A DNA stretch of 64,000 nt, from the NCBI RefSeq assembly GCF_036320965.1, contig NC_092241.1:6444252-6508251 (forward strand). The letters are read 5' to 3'. Source of the DNA: Panulirus ornatus (Eukaryota > Arthropoda > Malacostraca > Decapoda > Palinuridae). Each line of letters starts with the position of its first letter. Positions within the stretch are counted from its first letter, which is position 1. The position numbers and the translations under genes were made by a program. Below, piece after piece: positions 10,599-21,337 of the stretch. A model generated the notes under the pieces. It had not been told where the DNA came from. It did not search any database and worked only from the letters and a program-made list of their open reading frames with translations.

Positions 10599-11395
10599 TC
10601 AGAACCAGGGATAAACAAGAGAGCATCATATCTTAGCAGTATCAGAACCAGGGATAAACAAGAGAGCATCATATCTTAGCAGTATCAGAACCAGGGATAA
10701 ACAAGAGAGCATCATATCTTAGCAGTATCAGAACCAGGGATAAACAAGAGAGCATCATATCTTAGCAGTATCAGAACCAGGGATAAACAAGAGAGCATCA
10801 TATCTTAGCAGTAGCAGAACCAGGGATAAACAAGAGAGCATCATATCTTAGCAGTATCAGAACCAGGGATAAACAAGAGAGCATCATATCTTAGCAGTGT
10901 CAGAACCAGGGATAAACAAGAGAGCATCATATCTTAGCAGTGTCAGAACCAGGGATAAACAAGAGAGCATCATATCTTAGCAGTGTCAGAACCAGGGATA
11001 AACAAGAGAGCATCATATCTTAGCAGTAGCAGAACCAGGGGTAAACAAGAGAGCATCATATCTTAGCAGTATCAGAACCAGGGATAAACAAGAGAGCATC
11101 ATATCTTAGCAGTAGCAGAACCAGGGATAAACAAGAGAGCATCATATCTTAGCAGTAGCAGAACCAGGGATAAACAAGAGAGCATCATATCTTAGCAGTA
11201 GCAGAACCAGGGATAAACAAGAGAGCATCATATCTTAGCAGTGTCAGAACCAGGGATAAACAAGAGAGCATCATATCTTAGCAGTGTCAGAACCAGGGGT
11301 AAACAAGAGAGCATCATAGCAGTGTCAGAACCAGGGATAAACAAGAGAGCATCATATCTTAGCAGTAGCAGAACCAAGGATAAACAAGAGAGCAT
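10599..11395. repeat. Minisatellite, 43 bp unit, about 18 copies
   Basis: A highly uniform unit reads CAGAACCAGGGATAAACAAG, AGAGCATCATATCTTAGCAG, then TAT, TAG or TGT. Variation is almost limited to that last triplet. One unit near 11310 has lost 7 bases. Such low divergence indicates recent expansion. Confidence 0.96.
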
Positions 11396-11399
11396 CAGA

Positions 11400-12115
11400 A
11401 GTAAGAATCAAGGACTCTTATCGTCAAACAAAAACAAAATAGCATCGGAATCATGGAAAATAGGTGCCATTACAGTCTCGGTAAACAAAAGAGGATCGGA
11501 ATAGGTAACAAGGTATTGTGTCACTGGTAAGGTACTCTTATTGTCAAACAAAAGCAAAATAGCATCGGAATCAATGAAAAAGAGTATCATTGGAGTCTCG
11601 ATAAACTAAAGAGGATCGGAACAGGTAACAAGGTATTGTGTCACTGGTAAGGTACTCTAATTGTCAAACAAAAACAAAATAGCATCGGAATCAATGAAAA
11701 TGAGTATCATTTGAGTCTTTATAAACGAAGGAGGATCGGAATAGGTAACAAGGTATTGTGTCACTGGTAAGGTACTCTTATTGTCAAACAAAAGCAAAAT
11801 AGCATCGGAATCAATGAAAAAGAGTATCATTGGAGTCTCGATAAACTAAAGAGGATCGGAACAGGTAACAAGGTATTGTGTCACTGGTAAGGTACTCTAA
11901 TTGTCAAACAAAAACAAAATAGCATCGGAATCAATGAAAATGAGTATCATTTGAGTCTTTATAAACGAAGGAGGATCGGAATAGGTAACGAGGTATTGTG
12001 TCATTGTTAAGATACTCTTAATCGTTAAACAAAAACATAATAGCATCGGAATCAGGGAAAAAAATAGGTGTCATTGGAGTCTTGATAAACAAAAGAGGAT
12101 CGGAATAGGTGACGA
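11400..12115. repeat. 120 bp tandem repeat with a 240 bp higher-order unit
   Basis: Six units start with GGTAACAAGGTATTGTGTCA at about 11503, 11623, 11743, 11863 and 11983, plus a diverged outer copy. Two variants alternate (AAAGCAAAAT with TCGATAAACTAAAG; AAAACAAAAT with TTTATAAACGAAGG). Positions 11521-11760 match 11761-12000 with one difference (AACA/AACG) that I could see. The first unit is joined to the end of the 43 bp array through a shared ATAAACAAGAGAGCATC-like segment. Confidence 0.95.
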
Positions 12116-12430
12116 GGTAGTGTGGTGTCCCCGCCTCGCATAGACGAACAGGTCGCGGGGGGGGACGCTGCTTCGATGCGCGTCCGCGCTTCGCCGTCGG
12201 ACGCCCAGGGATTGCGGAAGTCCCTGTCGGTGGCGCGTTGACATTAAGAGGAAGAGGAGGAGGAGGAGGAGGAGGCAGGAGCAGCAGCCCTTGGCCGAGC
12301 GGGTCATCTTGCGCTCTTACTCAGCGTCTACGTGTGGCCCGGTACGACAGGTTGCCTCCCTACAGGAAGTAAAAGAGGGGGAAGAGAGACACCCCCCCAA
12401 GCTGCTGGCCTTGTCACAAGCCCGCGTTTC
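12116..12430. other. GC-rich spacer, no gene seen
   Basis: It contains a (GGA)n run at about 12248-12274. Open frames here are short and without recognisable motifs. Confidence 0.45.
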
Positions 12431-12439
12431 TCACAAAGG

Positions 12440-12775
12440 GTGGACATTGATCAGCGGTTGGGGATGGGGAGCAGTGTTGGGGGGGGAAGGGGACGTGATG
12501 GGAGAGAGGGTGAAGGAAGCAGTGCTGGGGAATTTATATGGTAGGAGAGGGAAGGAAGCAAGGTTGGAGAAGGAGACGTGATGGGAAGGGATCATTGCTG
12601 GGGAAGGGGCGTGATGGGAGAGGGGTTAAGGAAGCAGTGTTAGGGGGAAGGGGACGTGATGGGAGAGAGGGTTAAGGAAGCAGTGCTGGGGAATTTATAT
12701 GGTGGGAGAGGGAAGGAAGCAAGGTTGGAGAAGGAGACGTGATGGGAAGGGAACATTGTTGGGGAAGGGGCTTAC
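12440..12775. repeat. Two-copy tandem repeat, about 163 bp
   Basis: A G-rich segment with GGACGTGATGGGAGAGAGGG and AGTGCTGGGGAATTTATATG appears at about 12491 and again at about 12653, followed in both copies by AAGCAAGGTTGGAGAAGGAG. Confidence 0.85.
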
Positions 12776-12897
12776 TGTCGCGTTCAAGGGTCGTACCATC
12801 TCCACTGAATCGTCGTACCGTCGCGTTCAAGGGTCGTACCGTCGCGTTCAAAGGGTCGTACCGTCGTGTTCGAGGGTCGTACCGTCGTGTTCGAGCA
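12776..12897 (+). repeat. Minisatellite family TACCGTCG(T/C)GTTCAAGGGTC, locus 2
   Basis: Five to six units of GTACCGTCGCGTTCAAGGGTC type with TCGAGGGTC variants, in the same orientation as the array at 5.5-6.05 kb. Confidence 0.9.
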
Positions 12898-13029
12898 GGC
12901 GACTTCATTTATCTTTTTCGCGAAGTATCTACAGATAAAAATACTATCTTAAAAGATATCCCAGATCACCATCCATTTGGGATGGACTAGAATATCCCAC
13001 AGTATAGATGTCCCACATCTGGTAGTGTT

Positions 13030-13401
13030 ATGTGCACGGAGGTGGGATGTATGAGGGACAAAAGTATGTGGTTCCCCATTTATAGGGGGAACTCACTGAC
13101 CTGCTACTTATTGGAGAGCTTAAAGACTGCCTTTGAAGATGCCCCTAGGAGCCCAAAATGGGTATTGAGTCGACTAAGGGAAGCAATAGATTCTTCATTA
13201 ATCAAAGGGAAATATTGGCTTTGTTCTTCTGTATGGGATGAGCTTCGAAGTCCTTTCTGTATGGATCGTATGAACTTCGAAGTCACTTCCTCTCCTCCCC
13301 CCATTTCTCCAGGTAGCGTGAAGCACCCATCACCCATGGCACCGCATCACCTAAGGGAAAAAATCCTATTAAACCCCCCATCACTCGCAGACATGATATA
13401 A
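13030..13401 (+). CDS. Unrecognised 123-residue open frame, doubtful
   Basis: The longest non-repetitive forward frame in this part of the window. It starts with an ATG, has ordinary amino-acid composition up to about residue 85, and then runs into low-complexity P/S sequence and the first unit of the 61 bp tandem array, where it stops. I recognise no domain, signal peptide or membrane segment, and no splice partner was found. It may be a chance frame or a fragment of an old transposon. I would not treat it as a gene without transcript evidence. Confidence 0.12.
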   Translation: MCTEVGCMRDKSMWFPIYRGNSLTCYLLESLKTAFEDAPRSPKWVLSRLREAIDSSLIKGKYWLCSSVWDELRSPFCMDRMNFEVTSSPPPISPGSVKHPSPMAPHHLREKILLNPPSLADMI

Positions 13402-13625
13402 CCCCAGTAGAAATAGGCTCGAAATGGGAATTAACCCCCCATCATTCGCAGACATGATATAACCCCAGCAGAAATAGGTTAGAAATGGGAATTAACCCCC
13501 CATCATTCGCAGACATGATATAACCCCAGTAGAAATAGGCTCGAAATGGGAATTAACCCCCATCACTCGCAGACATGATATAACCCCAATAGAAACAGGC
13601 TCGAAATGGTAACACAACCCCAACC
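13370..13625. repeat. Tandem repeat, 61 bp unit, about 4 copies
   Basis: CGCAGACATGATATAACCCC recurs at 13385, 13446, 13507 and 13567, each followed by AGAAATAGGCTCGAAATGG and AATTAACCCCC. Confidence 0.93.
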
Positions 13626-13639
13626 CCCCCTAAATAACC

Positions 13640-14008
13640 CCTCCACCACCACAATTTTTAGGTGGACGAGTATCAAAAAAAAAAGAAACCTGCTCCCTTT
13701 CCCTCCCTCAGCTCCAGAAATTCCTAGAGACAGCCACTAGTTCTAGGTGAAGGTCAGCTTCCTCGCCATCTGTAGGGAACCAAAGGTGACCCCCCAAGAC
13801 CTGTAGATGAAGTCCTACAGGACCTTGCGAGGCGTAGAGACTCGTAGGAGGCCTCAGCCCCTCACCATGTGAACCCACACCCCCCGCGCCCTCCTGTCGA
13901 GGGACGGACCCACGCCCCCCTCGCCCTCCTGTCGAGGAAGGAGTAGAAACGTCGACACCTGAAGAAGTGCCTTGAAAAGACACGACCCCCCTCCACCACC
14001 AGCAGCGC

Positions 14009-14013
<5 letters not shown>
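13640..14013. other. Spacer, no gene seen
   Basis: Unique sequence with a small duplicated CCTCCTGTCGAGG segment (about 13889 and 13926). The reverse open frame through it continues into the (CT)n tract and is not supported. Confidence 0.4.

Positions 14014-14090
<77 letters not shown>
14011..14090. repeat. (CT)n microsatellite
   Basis: About 39 CT dinucleotides, a mirror repeat of purine/pyrimidine type. Confidence 0.98.
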
Positions 14091-14092
<2 letters not shown>

Positions 14093-14197
14093 CTCTGGGG
14101 TGTAAACAAGGTGATATCATAGCCTCGCCCCTCCTCCTTCAGGAGTTCCTGACGATGTTGTAGTCGACGAATATTTGTCCTGTAAGGGTCTCCTCTG

Positions 14198-14493
14198 GGG
14201 GGGCTGTATGCTGAAAACTTCTTAAAATGCTTAAGTATGCTTAACCCCCAAGAATTTTACTTAACTTTTTAAGAATTTTGCTAAGCATGTTTCTGAAAGC
14301 TGCCCTACGCTTAAGTATTTGCTTAGCAGACGACGAATAGTTTGACCCAAACTGCATTTCATACTTCTTAAATCTTATGCTTAAGTTTTGCTAAGCATCG
14401 TGCTTAGTCCTTTTCTGTGTGGCACTTAAGTCACTTGCTCAGCTAAGCATAAAGATAAGCAGAAATCTTAAGAATTTCTCTGCATACGGCCCC
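14198..14493. mobile_element. MITE-like element with about 35 bp terminal inverted repeats
   Basis: The left end GGGGCTGTATGCTGAAAAC followed by TTCTTAAAAT is matched in reverse complement at the right end by GGGGCCGTATGCAGAGAAA followed by TTCTTAAGAT. The 295 bp between contain many short TGCTTAAG and GCTAAGCA words in both orientations and no coding frame. Size, inverted ends and lack of coding capacity fit a non-autonomous DNA transposon. The G-run at the left border hides the target-site duplication. The GGGGC start and TTAAG-rich interior resemble some Harbinger-type MITEs, but that family label is only inference. Confidence 0.7.
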
Positions 14494-15310
14494 TGCTGCT
14501 GCATGATTTTACTAACTTTGCAGACCAATTTTTCTACACTTCTCATCCATCTGGTATTGCAGGATCGCTGTAATGTGTCAATTGCAGGATCGCTGTAATG
14601 TGTCGACGTACTGACGTATATCTATTCATTATGATGGTCGTCACTTTACGTTTGGTTGACGCTCTGTACTGTCTTGTTCGAAGACTAGGCAAAATTAGAG
14701 GCAGGGTTTTGTGGTATGTGGGCCAGCAGCGTCCCAGTCTGGAACTACTACTCCTCCGTTCGATGTATGGATTCCCCTAAAGATGATTTGACGGGGAGGT
14801 GTATCCCAACCCACTATGTACGCTATTTGGAGGCTTTTCGATAGTGTTTCGAGGGAAAGATCGAATTAGAGAGAGGGGGGCACAAATTAAGAAGGTCAGA
14901 GGTGCTAGAGTAAATTGCTTAAGGTTCTCCATCTTCAGTTCTTGCAAGATAAACAGGATCCAGAGAACAGTAGGCGTAGCCAAGAACCTCTTAATACCAC
15001 TCAAATGCGATCCACTGGCACTCCAATACGATCGTGTTGTTGTTGGCGTACGTGAACTCACCGCTCCCCAAGTACGATGGCTTCCCGCGCACTGAGTACA
15101 GTGACTCATTGCCTCAGAGTACGATAACCGATCGTCTTCCAAGGTTAAGTCTTATGTTTTCCAAAGGATCGAATCCTCGTATTCGAAGGGTGGTCGATTC
15201 TCTTCAGTGCGTAGGGTATAAGGTCCTAAAAGGGGGGTGTTTGTAGTATTAGATTCCCCTTTAAAGTCTCTCAGATACAGAAGACTTGTCGTATATAGGT
15301 GGGGATGTGG
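14494..15310. other. Unique spacer with scattered minisatellite-like words
   Basis: TTGCAGGATCGCTGTAATGT is duplicated at about 14559 and 14582. Between 15020 and 15200 isolated words such as TCGTATTCGAAGGG look like decayed single units of the TACCGTCGTGTTCAAGGGTC family. No convincing coding frame. Confidence 0.4.
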
Positions 15311-15316
<6 letters not shown>

Positions 15317-15384
<68 letters not shown>

Positions 15385-15393
15385 AGAGAGAGG
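15317..15393. repeat. (GA)n microsatellite
   Basis: About 37 GA dinucleotides with one interruption. Confidence 0.98.
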
Positions 15394-15546
15394 TGGTATC
15401 AAGGTCACTGTCCGGGTGGGTGGTGGGGGCAGGAAGTACCTCTCTCTCCCACACTCTCACTCTCTCTCTCTCCCCCACCTCCTCTCTCCCCCACTCTCAC
15501 CTTCCTCCACCCGCGCAGGTGTTGTGAGGAAAGGTTATGACGTGGC

Positions 15547-15548
<2 letters not shown>

Positions 15549-15625
<77 letters not shown>
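15549..15625. repeat. (GA)n microsatellite
   Basis: About 38 GA dinucleotides, the second such tract within 250 bases. Confidence 0.98.
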
Positions 15626-15628
<3 letters not shown>

Positions 15629-15711
15629 GGTCGGTGGGGTTTCGAATGAAACGTTCGGGCTTGTGTCATCCACCTTCACTCCAGCTTCGATCTCTAGGCT
15701 TCATATTATGC

Positions 15712-15763
15712 TGTGTTATGTTACGTTATGTTATGTTATGTTATGTTATGTTATGTTATGTTA
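15712..15763. repeat. (TTATG)n pentanucleotide repeat
   Basis: About ten TTATG units with one TTACG variant at the left end. Confidence 0.95.
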
Positions 15764-15805
15764 TTTCGTGTGTGGTAACAGGCAGTTGGCAGAGAGTAAG
15801 TCTGT

Positions 15806-16062
15806 GGACCCTTGAGCACGACGGTATGACCCTTGAGCACGACGGTATATACGACCCTTGAGCACGACGGTATATACGACCCTTGAGCACGACGGTATAT
15901 ACGACCCTTGAGCACGACGGTATATACGACCCTTAAGCACGACGGTATACGACCCTTGAGCACGACGGTATATACGACCCTTGAGCACGACGGTATATAC
16001 GACCCTTGAGCACGACGGTATATACGACCCTTGAGCACGACGGTATATACGACCCTTGCAGA
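15806..16062 (-). repeat. Minisatellite family TACCGTCGTGCTCAAGGGTC, locus 3 (reverse)
   Basis: About eleven units of 22-24 bp read GACCCTTGAGCACGACGGTA plus TATAC on the plus strand. The reverse complement, TACCGTCGTGCTCAAGGGTC, is the same core as at 5.5 and 12.8 kb. Frames of 95-113 codons on the minus strand are repeat products. Confidence 0.93.
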
Positions 16063-16254
16063 CTTCCTCAGTGGGAGTCGTTAGGCATCCAAAGGGCACC
16101 ACCTCAACTTTCCAGTCCTGGGACCCTCCAGCCAGAGGTGGCCCAGCGCTAATGACACATTAATCACCATTAGTCAAGCCAAAACCCCTTAGCCTTGCCC
16201 TTAAGCCTGGCTTCCAACCCAAACCCCCCAACCCCACACCGCCTCCTCCCCCTA

Positions 16255-17240
16255 ACCCTACTGCTGTCTCGCTAGGGCCCCCCAGGGCATCTTGGTGGTT
16301 CACTGTCTCGCTAGGGCCCCCCAGGGCATCTTGGTGGTTCACTGTCTCACTAGGGGACCCTAGGGCATCTTGGTGGTTCAGTCTCGCTAGGGCCCCCCAG
16401 GGCATCTTGGTGGTTCACTGTCTCGCTAGGGCCCCCCAGGGCATCTTGGTGGTTCACTGTCTCGCTAGGGCCCCCCAGGGCATCTTGGTGGTTCACTGTC
16501 TCACTAGGGCCCCCCAGGGCATCTTGGTGGTTCACTGTCTCGCTAGGGCCCCCCAGGGCATCTTGGTGGTTCACTGTCTCACTAGGGGACCCTAGGGCAT
16601 CTTGGTGGTTCAGTCTCGCTAGGGCCCCCCAGGGCATCTTGGTGGTTCACTGTCTCACTAGGGCCCCCCAGGGCATCTTGGTGGTTCACCGTCTCACTAG
16701 GGCCCTCCAGGGCATCTTAGTGGTTCACTGTCTCACTAGGGCTGGTTCACTGTCTCACTAGGGCTGGTTCATTGTCTCACTAGGGCTGGTTCATTGTCTC
16801 ACTAGGGCTGGTTCACTGTCTCACTAGGGCTGGTTCATTGTCTCACTAGGGCTGGTTCATTGTCTCACTAGGGCTGGTTCACTGTCTCACTAGGGCTGGT
16901 TCACTGTCTCACTAGGGCTGGTTCATTGTCTCACTAAGGGGCCCCCAGGTCATCTTAGTGGTTCACTGTCTCACTAGGGCTGGTTCATTGTCTCACTAGG
17001 GGACCCCAGGTCATCTTAGTGGTTCACTGTCTCACTAGGGCTGGTTCACTGTCTCACTAGGGGACCCCCCAGGGCATCTTGGTGGTTCACTGTCTCACTA
17101 GGGCGCCCCCAAGGGCATCTAGGTGGTTCACTGTCTCACTAGGTCTGGTTCACTGTCTCACTAGGGGACCCCAGGGCATCTTAGTGGTTCACTGTCTCAC
17201 TAGGGCGCCCCCCAGGGCATCTAGGTGGTTCATTCCAGCG
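16255..17240. repeat. Compound minisatellite, 40 bp and 22 bp units
   Basis: The left part has about 40 bp units of CTGTCTCGCTAGGGCCCCCC and AGGGCATCTTGGTGGTTCA. In the middle (about 16730-16940) these collapse to a 22 bp unit, CTGTCTCACTAGGGCTGGTT plus CA. The right part is mixed. A segment of about 140 bp containing the GGGGACCCTAGGGC variant near 16342 recurs near 16577, a 235 bp higher-order duplication. Confidence 0.93.
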
Positions 17241-17755
17241 AACCTTTCTCGGAAGGCGTCAGTTACGAGCGAGAAACAAAGATGGAAGACGCGCCACACC
17301 TTCCAGGTGTGTTTCCCCAGCATCTCTTTTTATGGAGACACAAGACACACGTCTCTTCCTTGCACCTGAACTCAAGGACAGCTGCTCAATTTTTATGCCC
17401 CAGTGTCATAGTCTTTCTCCTTTTCCGGTATGTGAGAGGGGCGACTGGAAAAGGAGCAGAAAAGGATATCAAAGATCATTCTCTGTCCCATTTCTTTTTT
17501 GCATAGCCTTTTCAAAATGACGCTCGCTTTTTCACGTCCTTGTTCTTGTCGCCTGCAATCCATGGACAGTATAGCAAGACGCTGTGTCACCACCACATCT
17601 CTTCACCGTCAACTCCTTCCCTATCTGAGATCCCTCGTCCCCAGGTTGCAGTTCAGCAGCACAGAATACAGAGGGTAGACCCATCCGGTCTGTTAAGATG
17701 ATCACCAACTGGTTATTTTATTGACCTCCACCCTTGTATCTGTGTATGGCTTGTT
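17241..17755. other. Unique spacer, no gene recognised
   Basis: Open frames of up to 93 codons start inside the preceding array and show no recognisable domain. Confidence 0.4.
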
Positions 17756-17758
17756 GAT

Positions 17759-17835
<77 letters not shown>
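17759..17835. repeat. (CT)n microsatellite
   Basis: About 38 CT dinucleotides. Confidence 0.98.
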
Positions 17836-17840
<5 letters not shown>

Positions 17841-17924
17841 ATGGACGCATTATTTATTTATATAGTCTTGTCTTTTCAGCCTTTGGCCGTGGATAATCTA
17901 TTAAACCCTTTATTATCTATTATC

Positions 17925-17951
17925 ATCATTACTTTTATATTATCATTATTG

Positions 17952-18045
<94 letters not shown>

Positions 18046-18107
18046 CATTATTATTATCGTTATCAAAATTACTATTATCGTCATTATTATTATCATTATT
18101 ATTAATA

Positions 18108-18198
<91 letters not shown>

Positions 18199-18290
18199 CA
18201 TTATTATCATTATTATTATCATTATTATCATTATTATTATTATTATCAATTATTATCATTATCAATTATCATTATTAATCATTTTTATTA
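17925..18290. repeat. (ATT)n / (ATC)n trinucleotide repeat
   Basis: About 360 bases of ATT with scattered ATC and GTT units. The minus-strand frames give runs of asparagine or isoleucine. No protein context supports these. Confidence 0.96.
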
Positions 18291-18483
18291 TCATTATCAC
18301 TATCATTAGTAGTGGTCATTATTTTCGTTAGTGTTAATGATGCTATCATTATAATGACCTTCAACAGAAGACAACAGAGTATGATTGTCAATCTATCGTG
18401 ACCTCAAATTGGTGCTGACCTGACCTGACCTGACCCAGCTGTTGTCTGGCCCCACACCGACCTCCCCAGGTGATGGTCGAAGC

Positions 18484-20290
18484 CCCGTCACACAGGGTTA
18501 CCGTCTCACAGGGTTACCGTCTCACTGGGTTACCGTCTCACTGGGTTACCGTCACACTGGGTTACCGTCACACAGAGTTACCGTCACACAGAGTTACCGT
18601 CTCACTGGGTTACCGTCACACAGGGTTACCGTCACACATGGTTACCGTCACACAGAGTTACCGTCACACAGGGTTACCGTCACTGGGTTACCGTTACACA
18701 GGGGTTACCGTCACACAGGGTTACCGTCTCACTGGGTTACCGTCACACAGGGTTACCGTCTCACTGGGTTACCGTCACACAGGGTTACCGTCACACATGG
18801 TTACCGTCACACAGAGTTACCGTCACACAGAGTTACCGTCTCACTGGGTTACCGTCACACTGGGTTACCGTTACACAGGGGTTACCGTCACACAGGGTTA
18901 CCGTCTCACTGGGTTACCGTCACACAGGGTTACCGTCTCACTGGGTTACCGTCACACAGGGTTACCGTCACACATGGTTACCGTCACACAGAGTTACCGT
19001 CACACAGGGTTACCGTCACACAGGGTTACCGTCACACAGGGTTACCGTCTCACTGGGTTACCGTCACACAGAGTTACCGTCACACAGGGTTACCGTCACA
19101 TTGGGTAACCGTCACACTGGGTTACCGTCTCACTGGGTTACCGTCACACAGAGTTACCGTCACACAGGGTTACCGTCACACTGGGTTACCGTCTCACTGG
19201 GTTACCGTCACACAGAGTTACCGTCACACAGGGTTACCGTCACATTGGGTAACCGTCACACTGGGTTACCGTCACACAGAGTTACCGTCACACAGAGTTA
19301 CCGTCACACAGGGTTACCGTCACACTGGGTTACCGTCTCACTGGGTTACCGTCACACATGGTTACCATCACACAGGGTTACCGTCACACAGAGTTACCGT
19401 CTCACAGGGTTACCGTCACACTGGGTTACCGTCACACTGTGTTACCGTCACACTGGGTTACCGTCATACAGAGTTACCGTCACACAGAGTTACTGTCACA
19501 CAGGGTTACCGTCACACTGGGTTACCGTCTCACTGGGTTACCGTCACACTGGGTTACCGTCATACAGAGTTACCGTCACACAGAGTTACCGTCACACAGG
19601 GTTACCGTCACACTGGGTTACCGTCTCACTGGGTTACCGTCACACTGGGTTACCGTCATACAGAGTTACCGTCACACAGGGTTACCGTCACACTGGGTTA
19701 CCGTCATACAGAGTTACCGTCACACAGAGTTACCGTCACACTGGGTTACCGTCTCACAGGGGTTACCGTCACACAGGGTTACCGTCACACAGAGTTACCG
19801 TCACACAGGGTTACCGTCACACAGAGTTACCGTCACACAGAGTTACCGTCACACAGGGTTACCGTCACACTGGGTTACCGTCACACTGGGTTACCGTCAC
19901 ACAGGGTTACCGTCTCACAGGGTTACCGTCACACAGAGTTACCGTCACACGGAGTTACCGTCACACAGGGTTACCGTCACACAGAGTTACCGTCACACAG
20001 GGTTACCGTCACACAGAGTTACCGTCACACAGAGTTACCGTCACACAGGGTTACCGTCTCACAGGGTTACCGTCTCACTGGGTTACCGTCACACTGGGTT
20101 ACCGTCACACAGAGTTACCGTCACACAGAGTTACCGTCTCACTGGGTTACCGTCATACAGGGTTACCGTCACACAGTTACCGTCACACAGAGTTACCGTC
20201 ACACTGTGTTACCGTCACACAGGGTTACCGTCACACAGACTTACCGTCACACAGAGTTACCGTCACACTGGTTTACCGTCACACTGGGGG
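18484..20290. repeat. Long 17 bp satellite (GGGTTACCGTCACACAG), about 106 copies
   Basis: About 1.8 kb of a 17 bp unit with variants GAGTTACCGTCACACAG, GGGTTACCGTCTCACTG and CATGGTTACCGTCACA. Because 17 is not a multiple of three and the unit lacks stops, all three forward frames are open (637, 421 and 315 codons, each with a 17-residue peptide period). Every GGTTACC is a near-palindrome of GGTNACC type. Confidence 0.97.
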
Positions 20291-20344
20291 TACAGGGGGG
20301 AGTGATAGGTTATCTTCTGTTATCTCCCGTTATCCCGTTGTGTA

Positions 20345-20535
20345 CCGAGCATTGAGCCCTACGTAGCTAGGTCGATTGTACCGAGCGACCATTCAACCCT
20401 ACGTAGCTAGGTCGATTGTACCGAGCGACCATTCAACCCTACGTAGCTAGGTCGATTGTACCGAGCGACCATTCAACCCTACGTAGCTAGGTCGATTGTA
20501 CCGAGCGACCATTCAACCCTACGTAGCTAGGTCGA
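20345..20535. repeat. 42 bp tandem repeat, about 4.5 copies
   Basis: Virtually identical units contain TTGTACCGAGCGACCATTCA and ACCCTACGTAGCTAGGTCGA. The ACCCTACGTAGCTAGGT part is an imperfect palindrome around TACGTA. Confidence 0.96.
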
Positions 20536-20815
20536 TCCCACCCTGTCATATAAGATGATGAAGTCTTTTGACCTCATTACCTCATTGTGAATCACCTCGT
20601 TATGGTGCACGTCAGATTAAATGACCTTGGATTGTCGGTTATGGAAGCGCCAGGTTAGCTATGGGGTAAGAAACGATCTATCAAGGTCATAGAATAAAAT
20701 TATTTGACAGACTCTTCGTCTCTTTTTCTGTCATGTTTTCTCTTTTATCATTTTAGTTCCTCCAGATGCAAGAATAGATGGCGTTAACACCTGAACTCTA
20801 ACTGTTAGAATTAAT
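20536..20815. other. Unique spacer
   Basis: AT-rich sequence with several TGACCT/AGGTCA words (about 20567, 20619, 20683). No gene seen. Confidence 0.4.
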
Positions 20816-20905
20816 TATATATGTATCTATTATATATCTATTATATATGTATCTATTATATATCTATTATATATGTATCTATTATATATCTATCATATAT
20901 GTATC
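20815..20905. repeat. 26 bp AT-rich tandem repeat
   Basis: About three and a half units of ATATATGTATCTATTATATA plus TCTATT. Confidence 0.92.
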
Positions 20906-20968
20906 TTGAGTTTATCATTGTTATTATTGCGAAACGTTTATTAAGTTCTGAAGGCTAAGTCAGAGGGA

Positions 20969-20969
<1 letters not shown>

Positions 20970-21036
<67 letters not shown>
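20970..21036. repeat. (TA)n microsatellite
   Basis: About 33 TA dinucleotides on the left side of a copy of the CCACGGGGAAAATGAA dispersed repeat. Confidence 0.98.
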
Positions 21037-21040
<4 letters not shown>

Positions 21041-21164
21041 AAGGATCACAATTTTGCGCGTGATCAAGATATTCCTGAGTCCTATGTCTCCCCTGATGAT
21101 GCGATTATTACACGAAAGTGCACTTGGGAACTTTTCGTGTTTCATTTTCCCCGTGGACTCGTAG

Positions 21165-21168
<4 letters not shown>
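21037..21168 (-). repeat. Dispersed repeat CCACGGGGAAAATGAA, copy 1
   Basis: It contains GGATCACAATTTTGCGCGTG, GATTATTACACGAAAGTGCA and TTCATTTTCCCCGTGGACTC. The same words recur at 39.6-39.83, 52.49-52.56 and 56.12-56.30 kb. This copy sits between two (TA)n tracts. I do not recognise the parent element; no coding frame is present. Confidence 0.85.

Positions 21169-21235
<67 letters not shown>
21168..21235. repeat. (TA)n microsatellite
   Basis: About 33 TA dinucleotides between the dispersed repeat and an RTE-like fragment. Confidence 0.98.
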
Positions 21236-21236
<1 letters not shown>

Positions 21237-21337
21237 TCTGAAACCACACTGCTCTTCCCCAATCTGATGCTCTGTACATGCCTTCACCCTCTCAATCAAT
21301 ACCCTCCCATATAATTTACCAGGAATACTCAACAAAC
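21236..21337 (-). mobile_element. RTE-like LINE fragment (start of reverse transcriptase)
   Basis: On the minus strand it encodes SLLSIPGKLYGRVLIERV and [12 protein letters not shown], the segment just before the RT palm in the copy at 46.8-48.7 kb. It begins abruptly right after the A-tail of the next fragment (read on the minus strand), so it is a 5'- and 3'-truncated piece. Confidence 0.85.

Noticed and set aside
10599..11395. CRISPR-like array of 43 bp repeats
   Set aside because: Units abut without unique spacers, and the setting is an animal genome.
17925..18265. Polyasparagine or polyisoleucine protein on the minus strand
   Set aside because: Direct translation of an (ATT)n repeat with no exon context.
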